Of a DNA stretch of 64,000 nt, positions 8,385-15,666 are shown piece by piece (positions within the stretch are counted from its first letter, which is position 1; each line of letters opens with the position of its first letter). A model generated the notes under the pieces. That model was given only the letters and a program-made list of their open reading frames with translations, ran no database searches and was not told the origin of the DNA. The stretch is from Kumtagia sp963829135 (GTDB lineage: Bacteria > Pseudomonadota > Alphaproteobacteria > Rhizobiales > Rhizobiaceae), in NCBI GenBank assembly GCA_963829135.1, contig CAWHHO010000004.1:400582-464581 (forward strand). The letters are read 5' to 3'. A program made the translations under genes and the position numbers.

Positions 8385-11355
8385 GTGGCGGCGATGCAGG
8401 CGACAGATAGCGGCGAAACCGCATCTATTCGACAAACCGCCCGCGCGTTTGGTACCGCTCGACGCTGCTGCTGCGAAGCGAACGATGCGTGATCTGGCGG
8501 TCGAGGCAAAAGCAAACGGCTTGCCGCGGCTTGCGGCGCTGCTCTCCGCGCGGGATGCCGAGGCAGCATTCCTGTCGGCCGTCTTCGATCTTTCCGATTT
8601 CATGCGTGGCTGCATCCGGCGCCGACCTGAGATCCTCGATCAGCTTTTCGAGACCAACGTTGCGGACCGTCTGAACGCGATATCGGTGGCTGTCCGCCAT
8701 TTGCCTTTCGCAGAAGGGGCAAATGAAAAGGCATTGATGACCGAATTGCGCCGGCTGAAGCTGGAGGCGCATTTCCTCATCGCGCTGGATGATCTCGCCT
8801 GCCTTGCCGATACCAGCACGACAGTGCGGCGACTGAGCGATCTGGCCGACGCCTGCACCAATTCGGCGATCGACTTTCTGCTCCGCGATTCCAACGAAAG
8901 CGGCAAGTTGAAGCTGACGGACCCAACAAAGCCGGGCGAAGGTTCCGGCTGGATCGTTCTCGGCATGGGCAAGCTCGGTGGGAACGAACTGAACTTTTCA
9001 TCTGATATCGACCTCGTCCTGTTCTTCGATCCCGAAGCGCCGGCAATCGTCGATCCCTACGAGGCAAATGACCTTTTCTCGCGCCTGGCCAAACGTCTGG
9101 TGCGCATCCTTCAGGACCGCACCGACACTGGCTATGTCTTCCGCACCGACCTGCGGCTACGTCCCGACCCCGGCTCGACGCCGCTGGTAATTCCCGTTGA
9201 GGCCGCGCTGAACTATTACGAAGGGCGGGGCCAGAACTGGGAGCGCGCGGCGATGATCAAAGCGCGCCCCGTCGCCGGTGACATTGCGGCGGGCAATGCG
9301 TTCCTGAAGGAATTGCAGCCCTATGTCTGGCGCAAATATATGGACTTCGCGGCAATCGCCGATGTGCATTCGATCAAGCGCCAGATCCACGCGCACAAAG
9401 GTCATGACGAAATCGCGGTCAAGGGTCATAACGTCAAGGTCGGCCGCGGCGGCATCCGCGAGATCGAGTTTTTCGTGCAGACGCAGCAACTGATCGCCGG
9501 CGGACGTTTCCGCGAATTGCGCGGACGCGAGACTGTGCCGATGCTCGGCGAACTGGCAAAGCGCAACTGGATCACCGACGAGGCACGCAGTGCCCTTGCC
9601 AGCCAATATTGGTTCCTGCGCCGCGTCGAGCACGCCATCCAGATGGTGGCCGACGAACAAACCCACACGCTGCCGGAAACCGATGTCGGGCTTCAACGCA
9701 TCGCCCATTTGCTCGGCTTCGAGGATGCGGAGGCGTTCTCCAAGGCCTTTCGCGCGGCGCTTCATGAAGTTGAGCGCCACTACGCGGCGCTTTTCGAGAG
9801 CGCGCCGGAACTGTCTTCGGGCCTCGGCAATCTCGTCTTCACAGGCGAAGTCGACGATCCCGGTACGCTCCAGACGCTGGCAACACTGGGCTTCGATCGC
9901 GCGAGCGACATTACCCGCATCATCCGCACCTGGCATTTCGGCCGCTACAAGGCAACGCAATCGGCCGAAGCGCGGGAGCGGCTGACCGAACTGACGCCGG
10001 CGTTGTTGCAAGCGTTCGGCCAGACGCGCCGCGCCGACGAGGCGCTGCTGCGGTTCGATGCATTTCTGGCCGGCCTGCCCGCCGGAATCCAGCTGTTTTC
10101 GCTGCTGCAATCCAACCCTGCACTGCTGAAGCTGCTAGCGACGATCCTCAGTTCAGCGCCGGCCCTTGCGGCTATCATCACCCGTCGGCCCCATGTGTTC
10201 GACGGGTTGCTCGATCCGGCGCTGTTGGCAGAATTGCCCAGCCGTGACTATCTTGGCGCACGGCTCACCGCGTTCCTGGAAAACACCACCGCGTATGAGG
10301 AGGTCCTCGACCGGCTGCGCATCTTCGCGGCCGAGCAGAAGTTGTTGATCGGCGTTCGGCTGCTTGCCGGCGCGATCGATGCCAACCGCGCGGGCAGGGC
10401 GTTTTCGCATCTGGCAGACCTGACGATCGGCGCCGCGCTCGAGGCAGTTGTCGCGGAGTTCGCAATAAGGCACGGCAAAGTGCCGGGCGGGCGCGTGGCG
10501 ATCCTCGGCATGGGCAAGCTGGGCAGCCGGGAGCTGACCGCAAGTTCCGATGTCGATCTGATCCTGCTCTACGATCATGACGACGATGCGGACCAATCCG
10601 ACGGCGACAAGCCGCTTGCCCCGTCGCACTATTTCGCGCGCATGACACAGCGCCTGATTGCGGCGGTGTCGGCGCAAACCGCGGAAGGCGTACTCTACGA
10701 ACTGGACCTTCGACTGCGTCCGTCCGGCAACAAGGGACCGGTCGCGACGCATATTGACGCGTTCAAGAAATACCAGCGCAACGAAGCTTGGACATGGGAG
10801 CATATGGCGCTGACGCGTGCGCGCCTTGTCGCCGGGGACGAGGGGCTGTGCACTGAGGTGCAGGCGGAAGTTGAGGAAGTGCTGGCGCTGCCGCGCGATA
10901 AGCGAAAAACGCTTACCGAAGCCGCAGAAATGCGGGCTTTGATCGAAAGGGAAAAGCCGCCACGCGATTCTTGGGACATCAAGCTGGTTCCGGGTGGTCT
11001 CATCGACCTCGAATTCATCGCGCAATGTGCGGTGCTGACGGACAACATCCAGCCTGGCGGAATGCGGGTCACGAGCACGGCTGACACTCTCGCACACTTG
11101 GCGCCCGATTTCGCAGATGCGCAGACCCGCCAGGAACTCAGCGATGCATATCAACTCTATGTATCGCTCACCCAGATGATCCGCCTCTGCCTGACCGGGC
11201 CTTTCGACCGGAAGGACGTTCCGCCCGGTCTTGCCGATCTACTGATCGGCATTACAGAACTGCCGGACATCGGCGTGCTGGAAGCGCACGTCAAGGAAAC
11301 GGCACAAACGGTGCGTAGACATTTCAACCGCTTATTTTCGACCGGAGAAGCTTGA
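8377..11355 (+). CDS. glnE: Bifunctional glutamine synthetase adenylyltransferase/deadenylylase GlnE
   Basis: GlnE adjusts glutamine synthetase activity by adding or removing AMP on the enzyme in response to nitrogen status signalled by PII proteins. At 992 residues it has full family length. Both nucleotidyltransferase domains are visible: the N-terminal deadenylylase core GMGKLGGNELNFSSDIDLVL near residue 195-215 and the C-terminal adenylylase core GMGKLGSRELTASSDVDLIL near residue 710-730, each with the paired Asp residues that bind metal. Regions RGGIREIEF and PGGLIDLEFIAQ are also typical. The start overlaps the kinase stop by eight bases, implying one transcript or coupling. The exact start is uncertain because the first 20 residues are poorly conserved. 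Confidence 0.95.
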   Translation: MRRWRRCRRQIAAKPHLFDKPPARLVPLDAAAAKRTMRDLAVEAKANGLPRLAALLSARDAEAAFLSAVFDLSDFMRGCIRRRPEILDQLFETNVADRLNAISVAVRHLPFAEGANEKALMTELRRLKLEAHFLIALDDLACLADTSTTVRRLSDLADACTNSAIDFLLRDSNESGKLKLTDPTKPGEGSGWIVLGMGKLGGNELNFSSDIDLVLFFDPEAPAIVDPYEANDLFSRLAKRLVRILQDRTDTGYVFRTDLRLRPDPGSTPLVIPVEAALNYYEGRGQNWERAAMIKARPVAGDIAAGNAFLKELQPYVWRKYMDFAAIADVHSIKRQIHAHKGHDEIAVKGHNVKVGRGGIREIEFFVQTQQLIAGGRFRELRGRETVPMLGELAKRNWITDEARSALASQYWFLRRVEHAIQMVADEQTHTLPETDVGLQRIAHLLGFEDAEAFSKAFRAALHEVERHYAALFESAPELSSGLGNLVFTGEVDDPGTLQTLATLGFDRASDITRIIRTWHFGRYKATQSAEARERLTELTPALLQAFGQTRRADEALLRFDAFLAGLPAGIQLFSLLQSNPALLKLLATILSSAPALAAIITRRPHVFDGLLDPALLAELPSRDYLGARLTAFLENTTAYEEVLDRLRIFAAEQKLLIGVRLLAGAIDANRAGRAFSHLADLTIGAALEAVVAEFAIRHGKVPGGRVAILGMGKLGSRELTASSDVDLILLYDHDDDADQSDGDKPLAPSHYFARMTQRLIAAVSAQTAEGVLYELDLRLRPSGNKGPVATHIDAFKKYQRNEAWTWEHMALTRARLVAGDEGLCTEVQAEVEEVLALPRDKRKTLTEAAEMRALIEREKPPRDSWDIKLVPGGLIDLEFIAQCAVLTDNIQPGGMRVTSTADTLAHLAPDFADAQTRQELSDAYQLYVSLTQMIRLCLTGPFDRKDVPPGLADLLIGITELPDIGVLEAHVKETAQTVRRHFNRLFSTGEA

Positions 11356-11412
11356 GTGATGGGAAGCCACAAGCCTCTCCGGAATCGGGGGTAATTCCAA
11401 AAGGAGAATACG

Positions 11413-11910
11413 ATGAAAATATCGACAAAACTCGCAATGGCTTTCCTTGCTATGGCAACGACTGCCGGCGCGCCTGCATTTGCCGACCAGAAGCCGGAAG
11501 GCCGCGCCGAACGCGGCAAACAGCGCTTCGAGCGGACCGATGCCGATTCCAGCGGCGACATCACCTTTCAAGAATTCGCAGCCGCGATGGAAACGCGCGT
11601 CGGCAACGCCGACAAGGATGGCGACGGCAAGATGACGGTTGCCGAAATCGCCGCCGCAATCGAGCGGATGCGCGCCGAGCGTGCCGCACAACGGATGATC
11701 GAGCGCTTCGACGCGGACGGGGATGGCATGCTTACGCTCGTCGAAATCGAAACGCAGCAGAAGAAGATGTTCGTGCTGCTCGACCGCAATAATGACGGCA
11801 AGATCGTGCCGGAGGAAATGTCACGCCGGGAAGGCAATCGTGGTGCGGAGCGAAAGCGCGAGGGAGATGCCGGCCGCGAGGGCGGCGCAGAGGGCGAGCA
11901 GGAACAGTAA
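11413..11910 (+). CDS. Secreted EF-hand calcium-binding protein
   Basis: This 165-residue exported protein has a clear signal peptide (MKISTKLAMAFLAMATTAGAPAFA) and four EF-hand loops: DADSSGDITFQE, DKDGDGKMTVAE, DADGDGMLTLVE and DRNNDGKIVPEE. The second and third keep all usual calcium ligands; the first and last are slightly degenerate. The tail is a charged Arg/Glu/Gly-rich stretch with no predicted fold. The start ATG is preceded by AAAAGGAGAATACG, a strong ribosome-binding site. It probably acts as a periplasmic calcium buffer or sensor, and no partner is suggested by its neighbours. It is followed by an inverted repeat that may end transcription. Confidence 0.85.
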   Translation: MKISTKLAMAFLAMATTAGAPAFADQKPEGRAERGKQRFERTDADSSGDITFQEFAAAMETRVGNADKDGDGKMTVAEIAAAIERMRAERAAQRMIERFDADGDGMLTLVEIETQQKKMFVLLDRNNDGKIVPEEMSRREGNRGAERKREGDAGREGGAEGEQEQ

Positions 11911-11923
11911 GGTCTACAGTCGG

Positions 11924-11957
11924 CATGGACCGGCGAAGCATGGCTTGCCGGTCCATG
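11924..11957. terminator. Inverted repeat between convergent genes, possible terminator
   Basis: A perfect 11-bp stem (CATGGACCGGC at 11924-11934 and its complement at 11947-11957) with a 12-base loop lies between the end of the EF-hand gene and the end of the convergent PIN toxin gene. There is only a weak T-rich stretch after it (CTTTCAAACTTT), so it could be a bidirectional terminator of low efficiency or just a hairpin that protects mRNA ends. Confidence 0.5.
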
Positions 11958-11961
11958 ACTT

Positions 11962-12417
11962 TCAAACTTTGGTCCCGGCGATATCGGTCGGAGACATCGC
12001 AGCGACATCAAAAGGTAAAAAATGTCTCAGGTTGTGAGTGACGATCGTCAGATCGTGGGATATCGCACAGCCCGCGATTAAAGCATCGGACATGCCAGGG
12101 CTATGCCCGCTCTTGATCGCTCTTGCCTCCAGTTGTCCTGATAAGGCTGCGACGCCCGTCGTTATCGGCAATATCCGATCGTCATAGGCCGTCGTCAGCC
12201 CGGACAGCCAAAGCCGAATGCCGGCGGCTTTGGCATTGGCGCCTTTGCCTTCAAGCAAGGCGATGCCCTTCTCGATCTCGTGGATCGTAACAGCTGACAA
12301 ATACAACTGGTCCAGCGAATCCTGCGCCTCCGCCCAATCGATGAATACCCTGGACACGTCGCCCCTGGAGGGAGAGAGCATTGAAATGACATTAGTGTCG
12401 AGCAGGAACCCGCTCAC
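11962..12417 (-). CDS. PIN-domain ribonuclease toxin, VapC/FitB type
   Basis: This 151-residue PIN-domain protein is probably the toxin of a type II toxin-antitoxin pair that cleaves RNA. Visible acidic active-site residues are Asp in FLLDTNVIS, Glu in TIHEIEKGI, Asp in MSDALIAGCA and a final His/Asn region VTHNLRHF. This is the classic PIN pattern, closest to the FitB/StbB-like branch. It starts with GTG at 12417, whose bases overlap the stop of the upstream antitoxin (GTGA), so the two are translationally coupled. The length and all catalytic residues are intact, so the module is likely functional. Confidence 0.88.
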   Translation of the reverse strand: MSGFLLDTNVISMLSPSRGDVSRVFIDWAEAQDSLDQLYLSAVTIHEIEKGIALLEGKGANAKAAGIRLWLSGLTTAYDDRILPITTGVAALSGQLEARAIKSGHSPGMSDALIAGCAISHDLTIVTHNLRHFLPFDVAAMSPTDIAGTKV

Positions 12418-12671
12418 AGCTCAACGTCTCGCGAGGGGGTGACATTTCGCTCAAGTTCGATGCCTTCAGGAAAACTACCAAGATACGACGCGAGACTCTG
12501 TCGAGGCTTTCGAAGCGCGCGCTTAGCGGCCTCCGCGGCGGCGATCGAAACCAGCGCTGCGACCGGCTTGCCGTGGCGGGTAATGGTGACAAACTCACCC
12601 CGCACGGCTTCATCCACAAAACTCGACAAGCCGGCTTTCGCATCCTTCAGGCTTACGGTGGACATCGACAT
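12414..12671 (-). CDS. Phd/YefM-family antitoxin
   Basis: This protein of 83-85 residues lies directly upstream of the PIN toxin and is probably its antitoxin and repressor. The N-terminus MSTVSLKDAKAGLSSFVDEA followed by GEFVTITRHGKPVAALVS is the Phd/YefM DNA-binding dimer fold (a beta-hairpin built around VTITRHGKPVA). The acidic and basic C-terminal tail is expected to wrap the toxin. Two in-frame ATGs (12671 and 12665) are both possible starts; the longer upstream open frame has no such fold. A symmetric sequence just upstream may be its operator. The four-base GTGA junction couples it to the toxin. Confidence 0.85.
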   Translation of the reverse strand: MSMSTVSLKDAKAGLSSFVDEAVRGEFVTITRHGKPVAALVSIAAAEAAKRALRKPRQSLASYLGSFPEGIELERNVTPSRDVEL

Positions 12672-12678
12672 CACTTTT

Positions 12679-12700
12679 AAATAGTCACATATGACCAATT
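12679..12700. promoter_or_regulatory. Candidate operator of the Phd/PIN toxin-antitoxin operon
   Basis: Just upstream of the antitoxin start is a short imperfect palindrome, an AAAT...GTCA-CATA-TGAC...ATTT arrangement, in an AT-rich patch of an otherwise GC-rich region. Phd-type antitoxins bind such short palindromes near their own promoter. The site is proposed from symmetry and position only. Confidence 0.35.
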
Positions 12701-12744
12701 TAACTCCCCGATCTCTCGAAATCAAGATCGATTTGCGAATGCCC

Positions 12745-15081
12745 TTACTCGGCGGCTTCCTGCATCGGCTGCGCGACCTTCCGAGCCGCGGCGGCTTGCT
12801 TTCGCGACGGGATGCGCACGGATACAATCGTGCCGATGCTCTCCCGCGACCTTATTTTTAAAGCGCCGCCGTGGAGCTGCGCCAGCGAGCGCGAGATCGC
12901 TAGACCCAGCCCGGAGCCGGCGTGGTTCTTGGAGAACTGGTTCTGCACTTGCTCAAATGGCCTTCCGAGTTTGTCCAGGGCAGCTTTCGGAATGCCGCAG
13001 CCATTGTCTTCTATCGACAGCATCATAGCGCCCGACACCTTGCGGGCGCGTACCAGGATGCGGCCGCCTTCGCCGGTGAACTTCACGGCGTTGGACAAAA
13101 GGTTGATGACGATCTGCTTGATGGCGCGCCGGTCGGCGTCGAGCGTCATTGCCTCGCCGATCTTGGTCTCGACCGCGATCGATTTCTCCGCGGCCTGCAG
13201 AGAGATGACACGCACCGTCTCGCTGATAAGGGGGTTCAGATCGATCTCCTCGCGCTCCAGCGCAAAATGGCCAGCTTCGATCTTCGACATGTCGAGGATA
13301 TCGTTGATGACGCCGAGCAGATATTTACCGCTGCTGTTGATGTCGCCAGCATATTCGTCATAGCGCGGCGAACCAAGCGGCCCGAACAGCTTCGTCTCCA
13401 TGAGCTCCGAAAAGCCGATGATGGCGTTGAGCGGGGTCCGCAGTTCGTGCGACATGTTGGCCAGGAATTCGGACTTGGCGCGGTTTGCGGCCTCGGCGCG
13501 ATCCTTCTCGTTTACATACTTCTTGTTGAGGTCTTCAAGCTCGCGCGTCCGCTCTTCCTCGTTGCGCCGGGCATGGCTGAGATCGTGAATGGTTGCCATC
13601 AGGCGCCGTTCGCCGTCGACCAGCTTGTCCTGATGTTGCTTGATCAGGGTTATGTCCGTGCCGATCGACACGCAGCCTCCATCGCGGGTTTTCAGCTCGT
13701 TGACTTGCAGCCAGCGGCCGTCGGCCAGCTGGCGCTCGAAGGTTGCGCCGCCGCGTGGCCCGTTCGGATTGGCTATGCGGCGCTCGGCGGCGAATGCGGT
13801 CATCCGCTCTTCGATATCGTCGCGGAACGCGCCGGGAACGGTTTCCCTCTCCGAGAGGCCGCTGTCTTGTTGGTACTTGGTATTGCACATGACCAGCCGG
13901 CCGGCAGCGTCCCAAAGCACGAACGATTCGCTGATGCTCTCGATCGCGGTGCGCAGCCGCAGATCGGCGGCTTCCGAACGCGCCGCCAGATGCCGCTGTT
14001 CGCTGACATCGACGGCGATGCCGATGAGCTGGATTTCGGCCGCTTCTTTGTCGATGACCTGAGCGCGGGCACGAACCCATACCCAGTGTCCATCCGCGTG
14101 GCGCATGCGGAATATCTGGTCGATACTGTCGATCTCACGCGCCACGATCCTCTCTGCGAGCTTGAACAGGTCGCCGTCATCGGGATGGATGACCTGATGC
14201 ACATCGCCGAATGACAGCATCGACTCACAGGGCATATAGCCCAGCATTTCGTACATGGAGCGCGACCAGTACATTTTGCCGCGGACCATATCCCAATCCC
14301 ATAGGCCGCAGCGCCCGCGGATGAGCGCTAAGTCGATGCGCTCATGTGCGTCGCGGAAGATGCGGTCCGCCGTCGACGCTCGACCGGCCTGTCGGAAATA
14401 GGCGTACAGGACGATAACCAACACGCTGCCAGTCAGGATGAAAAGCGTAACGTTGAGGGAGACCGATTTCTGCCAATCCGCAAATACGGCCGCTTGCGGA
14501 ACCAGGACCGCGGACGCAGTACTGCGGTCATCCGCCAGGTCAATCGCCGCCAGCCAGGGTTCGCCCTCCACCATGACATCCAGGACACCGGCCCGTTCGC
14601 CGAACATAAAGAGCGGTTGGCCATCGTGGATGATCGTGTCCAGCCGCCTGTCCTGCCAAGCGGTAGCGGATGAAGAGACGCCGACGACATTGAAGCGTTC
14701 GTCGGTCACAGCCAGCACATGGCGCGTGCCCAGCATTGCGCGCTGTGCGGTACGGCCGATCCGCTCGAGAAGCAGAGTTTCCGATCCCGGTTCCACCGTG
14801 GACTTGGAGAGGTCGCTGCCCAGCTCAGCCGCGGCCAAAGTCAGGATCGTGCGCGCGCTGCGGTCAATCTCTTCATGCTGAGCGAGCAGCGATAGCGTGC
14901 GCACCGCCGCAATCACGATCAGGAAGATGACGATCAGTGCCGGTATGGATCGCCGAAGCAACGGCTCCGCTGCCAGAAGCCGCCGATACGCCGGTTCCAC
15001 GAATATGCTGCTTCCGCCCGCCCGCCCTTTTCGGGCGAAAGCCGATCCCCCGGCCGCGCCCCACGCGTCCGCCCTTGCCAT
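12745..15081 (-). CDS. Membrane-bound PAS-domain sensor histidine kinase
   Basis: This is a 778-residue sensor kinase. Two hydrophobic segments (about residues 42-68 and 208-230) bracket a periplasmic domain of about 140 residues. Two PAS/PAC units follow (PAC signatures IQLIGIAVDVSEQ and a second ending CVSIGTDITLIKQH), then a coiled linker. The HisKA box SEFLANMSHELRTPLNAIIG carries the phospho-acceptor His near residue 543. The ATPase domain has DNGCGIP (near 690) and GSGLGLAISRSLAQLHGG. There is no C-terminal receiver domain. No response regulator is adjacent, so it is an orphan kinase. Its organisation resembles rhizobial PleC/DivJ-like kinases, but the ligand and partner cannot be told from the sequence. 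Confidence 0.88.
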   Translation of the reverse strand: MARADAWGAAGGSAFARKGRAGGSSIFVEPAYRRLLAAEPLLRRSIPALIVIFLIVIAAVRTLSLLAQHEEIDRSARTILTLAAAELGSDLSKSTVEPGSETLLLERIGRTAQRAMLGTRHVLAVTDERFNVVGVSSSATAWQDRRLDTIIHDGQPLFMFGERAGVLDVMVEGEPWLAAIDLADDRSTASAVLVPQAAVFADWQKSVSLNVTLFILTGSVLVIVLYAYFRQAGRASTADRIFRDAHERIDLALIRGRCGLWDWDMVRGKMYWSRSMYEMLGYMPCESMLSFGDVHQVIHPDDGDLFKLAERIVAREIDSIDQIFRMRHADGHWVWVRARAQVIDKEAAEIQLIGIAVDVSEQRHLAARSEAADLRLRTAIESISESFVLWDAAGRLVMCNTKYQQDSGLSERETVPGAFRDDIEERMTAFAAERRIANPNGPRGGATFERQLADGRWLQVNELKTRDGGCVSIGTDITLIKQHQDKLVDGERRLMATIHDLSHARRNEEERTRELEDLNKKYVNEKDRAEAANRAKSEFLANMSHELRTPLNAIIGFSELMETKLFGPLGSPRYDEYAGDINSSGKYLLGVINDILDMSKIEAGHFALEREEIDLNPLISETVRVISLQAAEKSIAVETKIGEAMTLDADRRAIKQIVINLLSNAVKFTGEGGRILVRARKVSGAMMLSIEDNGCGIPKAALDKLGRPFEQVQNQFSKNHAGSGLGLAISRSLAQLHGGALKIRSRESIGTIVSVRIPSRKQAAAARKVAQPMQEAAE

Positions 15082-15300
15082 GAAGAATGGCTCTCCGATC
15101 TAGGTTTCTTGATAGATGCGGGACACTCGTAGACCCGAATCTGTCCTAAAGAATCAGAGCCGATTCGCCTTGTCCAGTGGAAATTAACAATCTCTTTCAT
15201 ATCCGCCCAAATGGGCATCGAGATAGGACAACTGCCGACACCCGCGAACTCGAAATCCGAAAGGAAATATAGTACGGTTAGTATCTTTGGAGGCACGCTG

Positions 15301-15540
15301 ATGGACAAGGGAAAGATCTTCTCGCCTGGGCGCTCTCAGACGGTCCGCCTCCCGAAGGAATTCAGGTTTGATAGCGAGGTCCGCATTCGACGCGACGGCG
15401 GCGCAGTGATCCTGGAACCGATCTCCACTGGCTGGGACTGGCTCGAAAAGATTGTCGGCTCAGTCGACGACGATTTTGCCAACGCCGCGGCAGAGAAGCC
15501 GAATGAGCAAGCAAGGCCGGTGCTGGATTTCTTCAAGTGA
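15301..15540 (+). CDS. vapB: VapB-type (AbrB/MazE-fold) antitoxin
   Basis: This 79-residue antitoxin has a swapped-hairpin AbrB DNA-binding domain: KIFSPGRSQTVRLPKEFRF followed by VRIRRDGGAVILEPI. The C-terminal tail (about residues 45-79) would normally bind VapC. The start ATG at 15301 has TTTGGAGGC upstream; the open frame reaches further back without a ribosome-binding site. The stop overlaps a GTG that begins a VapC-like frame, as in an ordinary vapBC operon, but the toxin is reduced to a stub. The protein is therefore an orphan antitoxin that may still repress its promoter or neutralise VapC toxins encoded elsewhere. Confidence 0.85.
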   Translation: MDKGKIFSPGRSQTVRLPKEFRFDSEVRIRRDGGAVILEPISTGWDWLEKIVGSVDDDFANAAAEKPNEQARPVLDFFK

Positions 15541-15660
15541 AATTTCTGCTGGATCCCAATCCAGTAATCGCGCTGCTGAAAGGGCATCACGGATTTCGGG
15601 CTCGCCTTACTGCCCATTAGACCGAGTCCCAAGCTCAACGTCCAGGATTGGCAGAAATAG
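15537..15660 (+). pseudogene. VapC toxin remnant with a large internal deletion
   Basis: A GTG at 15537 overlapping the vapB stop opens a frame reading KFLLDPNPVIALLKGHHGF, clearly the first 27 residues of a VapC PIN toxin (family start KFLLDTNxVI), and stops at 15620. Between about 15621 and 15660 another frame reads SPKLNVQDWQK then a stop, which looks like the last residues of VapC (family end with a VEDW-type motif). About 90 middle residues, including most acidic active-site positions, are missing. The Thr after the first active-site Asp is also changed to Pro. The ribonuclease cannot work. Confidence 0.7.
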
Positions 15661-15666
15661 CCTTCC

